Shown: one piece after another, positions 25,899 through 33,798 of the stretch
Layout: every line of letters begins with the position of its first letter
How positions within the stretch are numbered: position 1 is the stretch's first letter
Origin: Dactylococcopsis salina PCC 8305
GTDB lineage: Bacteria; Cyanobacteriota; Cyanobacteriia; Cyanobacteriales; Rubidibacteraceae
Length of the DNA: 64,000 nucleotides
Direction: 5' to 3'
Assembly: GCF_000317615.1 (NCBI RefSeq)
Contig: NC_019780.1
Location: 806,001 to 870,000, forward strand
Notes under the pieces: model-generated
Seen by the model: only the letters and a program-made list of their open reading frames with translations
The model's database searches: none
Told to the model about the DNA's origin: nothing
Program-made: the position numbers and the translations under genes

Positions 25899-28664
25899 GT
25901 GATTAGCGATCAATCCCTTCCTCCCCAAAATATCGAAGCAGAAGAATCAATTTTAGGCGGGATTTTACTTGATCCAGAGGCGATCGCGCGGGTAGCAGAA
26001 ACTTTAACTCCAGAGGCGTTTTATCTCCAGGCACATCAAACCATCTATCGGGCTGCGATCGCGCTTTATGAACAAAAAAAGCCCACAGACTTGATGACGA
26101 TCAGCACTTGGCTGGCGGATCAGGAATTACTGGACAAGGTGGGAGGAAAGGCAAAATTAGCACAACTCGCCGATCGCACGGTTTCCGCCGTTAACATTGA
26201 TGGTTATGCCCAATTAGTTTTAGACAAATATCTCCGTCGCCAACTGATTAACGCAGGACACAAAATTGTTCAACTGGGATTCGACACCACAGAAGGCTTA
26301 AACTTAGTTTTAGACCGCGCTGAACAAAGTATCTTCCAGATTACCCAAGATCGTCCACAATCAGGATTAATCCCCCTTTCCGAGACGTTATTGGAAACTT
26401 TTGATCAAATCGAAGGGCTTTATTACGAAGATCAACTCCCAGGAATCAATACAGGCTTTTACGATTTAGATAGCATGACCAGTGGCTTACAACCGTCAGA
26501 TTTACTGATTTTGGCGGGGCGACCTTCAATGGGAAAATGTTTGGGTAAAGGCACGAAGGTTGTCATGTTTGATGGGACACTCAAAGCCGTCGAAAATATT
26601 CAAGTCAATGATCAACTGATGGGACCCGACTCAAAACCCCGAAAAGTCTTGTCATTGGCAAGAGGTCGTGAGATGATGTATTGGGTTTGTCAAAAAAGAG
26701 GTGTGGATTATCGTGTAAATGAGAGCCACATCTTATCCCTAAAAGCCAGTGGTAGTGAAGGGCGCAGGGTACATGGCGAAGTTGTTAATATCTCAGTCCA
26801 AGACTATCTGACTAAAAGCCAAAAATTCCAGCAGCGACATAAGGGCTATAAAGTTGCCATCGACTTTCCCCCTCAAATTGTCCCCATTGATCCCTACCTT
26901 TTAGGGCTGTGGCTAGGGGATGGAAAATTGGGCGACAGCAGAATTTTTAACATTGCTGATGAAGTGATAGCTGAACTAGGAGTCATTGCTGTTAGAGAGG
27001 GTTATCGCTTGAGTCATCAACCCAATGGCGACAGGTGTGACTCGTGGAATTTGTGTGCTGGAGAGAACCCAGAGGGTTTCAAAATTCAACTGAGACGGGC
27101 GCAATTACTTGATCAGAAGTGGATTCCCTTATGTTATTTAGCCAACACCAAAGCAGTCCGCTTAGAGTTACTGGCTGGTTTAATGGACTCCGATGGCTAC
27201 TACTGTAAGGATATGCAGTGTTTTGAAAATACTCAAAAAAGCAAAAAACTGGCAGAACAGATTAAGTTTCTTGCGGACAGCTTAGGGTTTAGAACCAGCA
27301 TCATCCGCAAGCAGGGAAGCATTAAAACCAGTAATTTTTGCGGCGAATATTGGCGGGTTAGAGTTTCTGGGAATTTTGAGATCATTCCCACCCGAATTCA
27401 GTATAAAAAAGCTCGTAACTATGCTTCGATGCGCGATTGGCAGGTTACAGGAATTACAATTGAACCTGATGGTGTGGATGATTATTATGGTTTTGAACTA
27501 GATGGTGACGGATTATTTTTGTTAGAGGATATGACCGTTACCCACAATACGGCGTTTGGTTTGAATATTGCCCGTAATATCGCGGGAAAATATCAGTTAC
27601 CAGTGGCGTTGTTTAGCTTGGAAATGTCAAAAGAACAACTGAGTCAACGGTTACTGGCGAGTGAAGCGAAAATTGAAAGCAATCGTTTAAGATCAGGGCG
27701 TTTAAGTGGTCAAGATTACCAAAAGCTAAGTGATGCGATCGGGACGCTGTCGGCAATTCCCATTTATATTGATGATACCGCTACCTTAACAGTAATGGAG
27801 ATGCGATCGCAAGCGCGACGATTACAAGCTGAACAAGGACAATTGGGCTTAGTATTACTGGACTACTTACAGTTAATGGAAGGGGGAGGAGATAATCGGG
27901 TTCAAGAATTATCTCGCATTACTCGCAGTCTCAAAACCCTTGCTAGGGAAATCAAAGCCCCAGTGATTGCTTTATCGCAGTTGAGTCGGGGAGTAGAACA
28001 GCGCACTAATAAACGCCCTATGCTGTCCGATTTGAGAGAAAGCGGTTGTTTGACAGGAGATAGTCTAGTCACGATTGCTGACACGGGAGAAGAAGTTCCG
28101 ATTAAAGATTTGGTTGGACACTCAGGGTTCAATGTTTTTGCCTTAAATTTAGAAACTTGGAAGCTAGAAAAAGCACCAGTGAGTAAAGTTTTCTCTACTG
28201 GAGTCAAGCCAACTCTTGAACTGACCACAGCTTTAGGACGTAAGATTATTGCAACGGGAAACCATAAGTTTCTCACTCTTGATCAGGGTTGGGTACGATT
28301 GGATGAACTCAAAGAGGGAGACTATATTGCTAACCCTCAAATTCTTCGACTAGGAACTAGCGATGTGTATTGGGACAAGATCACTTCAATTACGCCTACT
28401 GGTGAATCAAGTCCTGTTTACGACTTAACTGTCCCGAAACTACATAATTTTGTCGCTAATAACATTATTGTTCACAACAGCATTGAACAGGATGCGGATT
28501 TAGTGCTGATGTTATATCGAGATGCCTATTACAATCCTGACACACCCGATCGCGATCTCGCGGAAGTGATCATCACCAAGCACCGTAACGGACCCACTGG
28601 AACAGTAAAACTGCTTTTCAACGCCGAACTAACAGAATTTCGGAATCTGGCGCGAAATGAGTAG
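25899..28664 (+). CDS. dnaB: Replicative DNA helicase DnaB with two inteins
   Basis: The 921-residue precursor carries a 440-residue DnaB: N-terminal primase-interacting domain (1-150), Walker A split as GRPSMGK/TAF, Walker B LVLLDYLQLM, and C-terminal motifs with SIEQDADLVLMLYRD. Intein 1 occupies residues 214-550 and intein 2 residues 717-860. The start is a GTG (25899). The stop TAG lies inside the target duplication of the element inserted at 28665. Splicing is needed for function since both sites sit in conserved helicase motifs. A phantom copy of the start region lies at 25271. Confidence 0.96.
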   Translation: MISDQSLPPQNIEAEESILGGILLDPEAIARVAETLTPEAFYLQAHQTIYRAAIALYEQKKPTDLMTISTWLADQELLDKVGGKAKLAQLADRTVSAVNIDGYAQLVLDKYLRRQLINAGHKIVQLGFDTTEGLNLVLDRAEQSIFQITQDRPQSGLIPLSETLLETFDQIEGLYYEDQLPGINTGFYDLDSMTSGLQPSDLLILAGRPSMGKCLGKGTKVVMFDGTLKAVENIQVNDQLMGPDSKPRKVLSLARGREMMYWVCQKRGVDYRVNESHILSLKASGSEGRRVHGEVVNISVQDYLTKSQKFQQRHKGYKVAIDFPPQIVPIDPYLLGLWLGDGKLGDSRIFNIADEVIAELGVIAVREGYRLSHQPNGDRCDSWNLCAGENPEGFKIQLRRAQLLDQKWIPLCYLANTKAVRLELLAGLMDSDGYYCKDMQCFENTQKSKKLAEQIKFLADSLGFRTSIIRKQGSIKTSNFCGEYWRVRVSGNFEIIPTRIQYKKARNYASMRDWQVTGITIEPDGVDDYYGFELDGDGLFLLEDMTVTHNTAFGLNIARNIAGKYQLPVALFSLEMSKEQLSQRLLASEAKIESNRLRSGRLSGQDYQKLSDAIGTLSAIPIYIDDTATLTVMEMRSQARRLQAEQGQLGLVLLDYLQLMEGGGDNRVQELSRITRSLKTLAREIKAPVIALSQLSRGVEQRTNKRPMLSDLRESGCLTGDSLVTIADTGEEVPIKDLVGHSGFNVFALNLETWKLEKAPVSKVFSTGVKPTLELTTALGRKIIATGNHKFLTLDQGWVRLDELKEGDYIANPQILRLGTSDVYWDKITSITPTGESSPVYDLTVPKLHNFVANNIIVHNSIEQDADLVLMLYRDAYYNPDTPDRDLAEVIITKHRNGPTGTVKLLFNAELTEFRNLARNE
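26538..27548 (+). other. DnaB intein 1 (P-loop site), with LAGLIDADG homing endonuclease
   Basis: 337 residues from Cys (TGT 26538) to His-Asn (ends 27548), followed by extein Thr. Block A CLGKGTKVVMFDG, block B-like VNESHILSL, endonuclease motifs LLGLWLGDG and LLAGLMDSDG with both catalytic Asp residues present, block F DDYYGFELDGDGLFLL and block G VTHN. All splicing and endonuclease motifs look intact. The site is the Walker A lysine, a known DnaB insertion point. Confidence 0.93.
28047..28478 (+). other. DnaB intein 2, natural mini-intein of 144 residues
   Basis: Starts CLTGDSLVTIADTG (TGT 28047), block B ATGNHKFLTLDQGW, block F VYDLTVPKLHNFVANN, block G IIVHN, then extein SIEQDAD. There is no endonuclease domain. 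The site and sequence match the well-known Synechocystis DnaB intein, whose natural form is larger because it has an endonuclease. Confidence 0.93.
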
Positions 28665-28844
28665 GGGTTGCTGAAAAAGTCCATTGGTTGGTTTAGTAAG
28701 GCAAGAGGCTTGCATGCAAGAGGCAAGAGGGTTGATTGATCGGTAGGAGTTTAAGTTTTGACGATTGAACAATCAATGAACTTGCATTTCTTAATCGCCT
28801 CAAATCCTTATTTGGTAAAACTTTCAGTTTTATTCAGCAAGCCC
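28665..28844 (+). mobile_element. Non-autonomous element, 7-bp target duplication TGAGTAG
   Basis: Begins GGGTTGCTGAAAAAGTCC and ends TTTTATTCAGCAAGCCC. TGAGTAG flanks it at 28658-28664 and 28845-28851, so the dnaB stop was duplicated and preserved. At 180 bp it has only a short GGCAAGA tract and lacks the nonamer arrays of its relatives. Confidence 0.88.
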
Positions 28845-28892
28845 TGAGTAGAGACATCCTAGAAGAACGCCTCTACAAGGAAATGAGTGATT

Positions 28893-29408
28893 TTAAGATG
28901 AGATTCTCAATAATTCCACATCAAAAATCAGAGTCGCATTGGGAGGGATGACACCACCAGCCCCTCTTTGACCATATCCCAATTCTGGGGGAATAATCAA
29001 TTGACGACGACCACCAACACGCATCGTAGAAATTCCTTCTTCCCAACCTTTAATCACTTGTCCTTGTCCTAACTTAAAGCTAAAAGGACGATCGCGATCG
29101 CGAGAACTATCAAACTTCGTTCCATCGGCGAGACCTCCCGTATAATGTACCACTACAGTTTGTCCAGACTGAGGAACTTCCCCCTCTCCTTCTTCCACTT
29201 CCACATAACGCAGTCCAGAGTCAGTGGTTTTCACATCTTCCTTATTGGCGACATCTTCCAAACTCAAAGCAACCAATGTTCCCGATTCAGAAGCAGACAA
29301 AGGAGACGCGATCGCGCTACTGGTTTTTCCTTGATCCACCACTTGCGCCACAATCAACACCAAAACGCACACCACTAGAACGCTAAAACTGACCAAAATT
29401 TCTCGCAT
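28893..29408 (-). CDS. FKBP-type peptidyl-prolyl isomerase, exported
   Basis: A 171-residue protein with an N-terminal hydrophobic anchor or signal (6-24). The FKBP domain spans about 66-170: VVHYTGGLADGTKFDSS, PFSFKLGQGQVIKGWEEGI, IIPPELGYG and PPNATLIFDVELL, with the active-site aromatic and Asp residues in place. It is probably a lumenal or periplasmic folding helper. First of a run of minus-strand genes reaching back to 32313. Confidence 0.93.
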   Translation of the reverse strand: MREILVSFSVLVVCVLVLIVAQVVDQGKTSSAIASPLSASESGTLVALSLEDVANKEDVKTTDSGLRYVEVEEGEGEVPQSGQTVVVHYTGGLADGTKFDSSRDRDRPFSFKLGQGQVIKGWEEGISTMRVGGRRQLIIPPELGYGQRGAGGVIPPNATLIFDVELLRISS

Positions 29409-29442
29409 TAAATTTCCTCCTCAATGAGATTACCTTATATAA

Positions 29443-29766
29443 TTAACGCCAAGATCGATTTTCCAACTCCCTGATTTGACGTTCTATGCGATCGATGCGT
29501 CCTCTCAACTCATCCAACTCATTTTGACGAGGAACGCCCAAATCTTGCAAAGCATTTCGCATTTGACGTTCCATTTGTTCCTCAAAATTACCCTGTTCCG
29601 CTTGAATTTGCTGCATTAAGTCATCCACAAACTCCCGCGCTTGTTCTGGGTTAATTTTACCTTCTTTTACCCACTGTTCACTCACCTCTCTTAATTTCTC
29701 CGCAACTAGAGAGGTTGTACCAACACCGACCATTAACAACTGTTTAATCCAGTTATTGCTATCCAT
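29443..29766 (-). CDS. Phasin-like coiled-coil protein
   Basis: A 107-residue, mostly helical protein. The N-terminal WIKQLLMVGVGTTSLVAEKLREVS helix and the C-terminal coiled coil DELRGRIDRIERQIRELEN resemble the phasin family that coats polyhydroxyalkanoate granules. In cyanobacteria many such proteins have no link to granules. It sits between the FKBP and SDR genes on the same strand. Confidence 0.75.
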   Translation of the reverse strand: MDSNNWIKQLLMVGVGTTSLVAEKLREVSEQWVKEGKINPEQAREFVDDLMQQIQAEQGNFEEQMERQMRNALQDLGVPRQNELDELRGRIDRIERQIRELENRSWR

Positions 29767-29802
29767 TATTTCTATCCCAATTTCCTGATCTGCTTGTTCA
29801 TT

Positions 29803-30678
29803 TTAAGTCCCCAAATAGCGAGTGATAAAACTTTCTAGAGACTCCATCTTCATGTTAAACGTGGTTTCCAACTGATTGATCTCGGTTTCCGTACAGAAAA
29901 ACTCGTTTCCTGAGATTATTCGCAATGTTCCTAAAGACTTTTGTGTTTCTGGATCAATCAACCCAATCCCATCGCGAACACCGTCCAACACAAATAAAGG
30001 AACATTGACCACTAGCGGTTCGCGGTTAAAAATACGACCCAATATCTCTGGAATTTCCTCTCGCTTTAAAACTTCCGGACCACCGACGGGAAAGATTTGA
30101 TTCTTCGCCGCTTCTATTTTTACCGCATCGATCGCAATTTTAGCTAAATCATCAGGGCTAACAATTGAAGTCCGATTTTTGGGATCACCGATAATCAAAT
30201 AAAATCCTGTATCTCGTAAACGTTCTGCTAGGGGAATCAAATCAGATGCTAACCCCGACGGCTGTAGGATTGTATAATTGAGTCCACTTTTTTGTAAATA
30301 CTTCTCGACTTCTCGTTTTGCCTTAAAAGTGGGAGAATCTTCATATCCTCGTTGCGCCCCAAGAACAGAAATATAAACAAAATGTTCCACCCCTTGAGCT
30401 TTTGCTTGATCAATTAAATCAACATTAGCACGATAATCTAACGCCTGAGCATTTCCCCCTGAACCATGGGCGCTAATCACATATTTAACATCTTGACAGG
30501 CTTTAGCGATATCTTTTTCCTCAGTTAATTCACCAATAAAAATATCAGCACCGCGTTGTTCAATTTCGCTATAGTTAGAATCTAAGCGGACAAACCCTCT
30601 CGCCGCTTGTTCCTCTTCTCGTAACAAACGAATGATCCGCCGTCCAATTTGTCCAGTTGCGCCAGTTACTAAAAACAT
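29803..30678 (-). CDS. NmrA/ycf39-like SDR reductase
   Basis: An atypical short-chain dehydrogenase of 291 residues with the NAD(P)-binding motif VTGATGQIGRRIIRLL (4-19) and Arg after the second strand (GFVRLDS), which favours NADPH. It lacks the YxxxK pair of classical SDRs. Relatives are NAD(P)-binding chaperone-like or quinone reductase proteins such as Ycf39. Catalysis is not predictable. Confidence 0.85.
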   Translation of the reverse strand: MFLVTGATGQIGRRIIRLLREEEQAARGFVRLDSNYSEIEQRGADIFIGELTEEKDIAKACQDVKYVISAHGSGGNAQALDYRANVDLIDQAKAQGVEHFVYISVLGAQRGYEDSPTFKAKREVEKYLQKSGLNYTILQPSGLASDLIPLAERLRDTGFYLIIGDPKNRTSIVSPDDLAKIAIDAVKIEAAKNQIFPVGGPEVLKREEIPEILGRIFNREPLVVNVPLFVLDGVRDGIGLIDPETQKSLGTLRIISGNEFFCTETEINQLETTFNMKMESLESFITRYLGT

Positions 30679-30742
30679 ATCATTTCCTATAAATCATCAC
30701 TCGATTCTATTTCTATTATGCAAAGGTTACTTTAACTTTTGA

Positions 30743-31525
30743 TTAAAATTCAACAATGACGGGAGTGTGATCACTGGGTTTTTCTTGTTGACGAGGAATG
30801 ATATCAATCCAACAGTTGCTTACTTTTTCGTATAATCCCTCCGTGAGAAAGTGGTGATCAATGCGCCAACCTCGGTTTTTAGAAAACGCACGGGTGCGAT
30901 AATCCCACCAACTATATTGTCCTCCTTCATGGTTTAACTTACGAAACGCATCTTGAAACCCTAATTTTTTAATCGCTTCGATCGCGCTGCGTTCTTGGGG
31001 AGAAGCCATGATATGATTGTCTTTACCAGTGGGATCGTAAATATCTCGATCGTCTGGTGCAACATTAAAATCGCCACAAAGACAAATTTCCCTTTCTGTT
31101 AACAATTTTTCTAAATACTGATTTAATATCTCAAACCAGCCCATTTTATAATCATATTTTTCACTCCCAACACTGCTTCCGTTGGGAATATAAACATTAA
31201 CAATACGAACTTGATCAATGACACCACTAATCACTCGTTTCTGTTCGTCATAATTCCCGACAATTTCTTCTCCTAAAACTGGTGTAAAACCGCAATGAAA
31301 AGAATCTAAGGGCTGCTTACTAAAAATTGCAACCCCATTATAAGATTTTTGTCCTGAAACATAAACAGAATAACCTAATGATTCAAAAGGAGTTCTGGGA
31401 AAATCTCGATCGATCACTTTGGTTTCTTGTAAACAGAGAACATCAACTGGATGCTCATTTAACCAAGCTAAAACTTGTTCTTTCCGAGTCCGAATTGAGT
31501 TAACATTCCAAGTGGCAATTTGCAT
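30743..31525 (-). CDS. xth: Exodeoxyribonuclease III
   Basis: AP endonuclease and 3'-5' exonuclease of base-excision repair, 260 residues. The family motifs are ATWNVNSIRTR (3-13), LCLQETKV (30-37, metal-binding Glu), VNVYIPNGS, LCGDFNVAPDDRDIYDP and C-terminal SDHTPVIVEF. All catalytic residues are present. It may be part of a minus-strand run with 31540-32313, 14 bp apart. Confidence 0.95.
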   Translation of the reverse strand: MQIATWNVNSIRTRKEQVLAWLNEHPVDVLCLQETKVIDRDFPRTPFESLGYSVYVSGQKSYNGVAIFSKQPLDSFHCGFTPVLGEEIVGNYDEQKRVISGVIDQVRIVNVYIPNGSSVGSEKYDYKMGWFEILNQYLEKLLTEREICLCGDFNVAPDDRDIYDPTGKDNHIMASPQERSAIEAIKKLGFQDAFRKLNHEGGQYSWWDYRTRAFSKNRGWRIDHHFLTEGLYEKVSNCWIDIIPRQQEKPSDHTPVIVEF

Positions 31526-31539
31526 TTTATAAGCGTTAT

Positions 31540-32313
31540 TTAAGGACAGTTTAATGATTTGAGGTTGCTCGATCGAGGGACATTTTTTTTAACGGGTAAC
31601 GGCTCTAAGTTTTGATAAAAATCTATGATCTGATTTCCCACTAACTGCGGATAGTAATAATGGAAAAAATGATTACCTTGAGAACATTTCCAGACGCGAT
31701 CGTCCGCTTTCAAATAACGATTCCATCCCGCTAAAGCGCAAGGATCAACAATCACATCATCTTCACTTCCACACACCATTAAAGGTGAAGGAACTGTTTT
31801 CGGTTCAATACTACCGCGTTGGAATAAAGAATGAGGAGAAGGCGTTGCTTTTAAATCGCGTTTTAACAGAGAAACTAATCCTTTTGTTCGATCGCGATTT
31901 TGACACCCAAATAAAGCTCGTACCATTTGCGCTAAAACAATCTCTTGGCTACAGGGTAACAATTGACGATCAGTATAATAATGAGCGTGCCAGTCGATTA
32001 AAGGCTGAACACCCACTCCTAATAGAGTAAGAGATTTTACTCGTTCTGGAAAGCGGTAAGCATAGAGAAGAGCGACAATTCCTCCCGTACTATGTCCACA
32101 GAGATGAATCGGATCGGCAGAACTTTTGAGATAATCATGCAATAAAGTCAGGGGAATCTCTAAGCTACAAGGTTCATCTTCAGCTTGTTCATATTCCCAT
32201 TCTCGGAACGTAAGTTTTCGGGAGACATATTTCAGTAAAGGACGATGAAATCTTTTCAAGGTGGGACTAACGCTGATCCAGAGGGCTTCTTGTGACATGG
32301 TAGTGTTTTCCAT
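31540..32313 (-). CDS. Alpha/beta hydrolase
   Basis: A 257-residue hydrolase with nucleophile elbow GHSTGG (about 72-77) and a later acid (GSEDDVIVDP) and His (GNHFFHYYYP). The N terminus is shorter than typical because the first strands are reduced; a second start (MSQEALW) lies at codon 6. The C terminus is basic and serine-rich. The substrate is unknown. Confidence 0.8.
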   Translation of the reverse strand: MENTTMSQEALWISVSPTLKRFHRPLLKYVSRKLTFREWEYEQAEDEPCSLEIPLTLLHDYLKSSADPIHLCGHSTGGIVALLYAYRFPERVKSLTLLGVGVQPLIDWHAHYYTDRQLLPCSQEIVLAQMVRALFGCQNRDRTKGLVSLLKRDLKATPSPHSLFQRGSIEPKTVPSPLMVCGSEDDVIVDPCALAGWNRYLKADDRVWKCSQGNHFFHYYYPQLVGNQIIDFYQNLEPLPVKKNVPRSSNLKSLNCP

Positions 32314-32402
32314 TATTGCAAATTAAAATCAATAAGGCATCAAATAACACGATAGCAGATTCCTGTTGGGTAAAGACAAGAAATTGTTAAGAGACTGAAA
32401 AA

Positions 32403-32760
32403 GTAGGTTGGGTGGAGTTTACGAAACCCAACACAGAAGTAGGTTGGGTGGAGTTTACGAAACCCAACACCAATATTCGTTATTCGTTATTCGTTATTCG
32501 TTATTCGTTATTCGTTATTTGTTCACTGATTACTGGTCACTGGTCACCGGTCACTGATCACTGATTACTGGTCACTGGTCACCGGTCACTGATCACTGTA
32601 AAAGGTTGGGTGGAGTTTACGAAACCCAACACCAATATTCGTTATTCGTTATTCGTTATTCGTTATTCGTTATTCGTTATTCGTTATTTGTTCACTGATT
32701 ACTGGTCACTGGTCACCGGTCACTGATCACTGATTACTGCTTACTGATCACTGATCACTG
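32403..32760. repeat. Composite repeat: GTAGGTTGGG palindromes with TCGTTAT and CTGATCA heptamers
   Basis: Two palindromes (32403-32434, 32439-32470), TTCGTTA heptamers (about 32474-32520), then ACTGGTC/ACCGGTC/ACTGATC heptamers; the whole block of about 170 bp is then repeated (about 32600-32760). The last heptamers run into the stop of the next pseudogene. Confidence 0.85.
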
Positions 32761-32761
32761 G

Positions 32762-33642
32762 TCACTGATTACTGAGTTCCATCACTTCTTCTAAAGAAAG
32801 TTCGGTGAGTTCAACAATCTCTTCCCAAGCCATTCCCTTACGGAGAAGTTTTTGTGCAATCCTCCGTTGCGCCGTCTGTTCGGCTTCTCGTTGCCATCTT
32901 TCTTTTTCTTGCTGATAAAGAGGGGCTAAACGCATAATTAATTCTCTCTCTTCTGGTTCTAGGTTCTCTCTTGATTGTAAATTTTCTCGCAGGGTATAAA
33001 GTAGTTCTAGGGCAGGTTGACGAAAAGGATTTTCTGAACTGAGAATTTCTAATTCATCAATGGCTTGTTTTTGCACTTTGTCTCGACCTAAAACTCTTAA
33101 CCATAGGGTTTCTTCAGTGCGTGGTAGTTGATGAATGGCGATAATTGTGGTTTTCCATGAGGGGGCTAAACGATAAAAACCTGATAAGTCATTAGGACTA
33201 GGAAAAGCATTAACTTCTGATAACAAGGTCGCTGAAGCAGTGGGGGTTAATATCCACAATCGCGGAACACTTTCTAAAGAAAAGGAAAGACGTTTCCGTT
33301 TGGCTTGTCGTTTACATTCTCCTTTCACTAACAACCATTTTAATAAACAATCTCCAATTTCATCAGGTGTAATGGCGTTACGGTAGCGAGTGCGTAATTC
33401 TGGGGTTTCCCCAGAATGTAAGACGCACTCAAGACAGGCTCAAAAATAGAGGAAGCGGTTGCCATTCTGCCTAAACATCCTAACTGATTGAGTGCGGTTA
33501 AGTTGTCTCGCGCTGGTTCAAACCAGACATCAATTTGTTGTTCTTCTGCGGATACTCGTCTGGGTGCTTTGACTGTTCCAAATTTTTCGAGAAGGGTTTC
33601 TAGGTAGTCTTTAGCAAATTTATCGTGGATAAAACGGGTCAT
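32762..33642 (-). pseudogene. Rpn-like PD-(D/E)XK protein gene, split by a palindrome insertion
   Basis: Same family as the intact genes at 43610 and 44748. The first part reads MTRFIHDKFAKDYLETLLEKFG...IDVWFEP...SSIFEP and the second resumes with RNAITPDEIGDCLLKWLLVKGE...RLWILTPTAS, through to the HTH-like C terminus. Between them is an extra sequence of about 50 bp (33388-33437), mostly a 43-bp hairpin, that shifts the frame. The last codons are overrun by heptamers. Confidence 0.85.
33388..33430. repeat. Hairpin insertion, GAGTGCGT...ACGCACTC
   Basis: GAGTGCGTA-ATTCTGGGG, loop TTT, CCCCAGAAT-GTAAG-ACGCACTC. The stem is nearly perfect over 17 bp. It interrupts a coding frame at the E-P/Y-R-N position, which is whole in related genes. 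Confidence 0.75.
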
Positions 33643-33694
33643 TATTGATTATAATTAATGGGCAGTAATATCAAGTTCAGGTAATTCCTTATAA

Positions 33695-33790
33695 TTGGTG
33701 TTGGGTTTCGTAAACTCCACCCAACCTACGTTTTGGTGTTGGGTTTCCCGTGGAGACGTTCCATGGAACGTCTCTACCCAACCTACGTTT
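33695..33790. repeat. GTTGGGTTTCG copies, one carrying a GAGACGTTCC palindrome
   Basis: The first copy is standard. In the second the loop is replaced by a perfect 22-bp palindrome (33753-33774, half-site GAGACGTTCCA). A degraded version of the same hybrid lies at about 42380-42434. Confidence 0.8.
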
Positions 33791-33798
33791 TACTTAAT

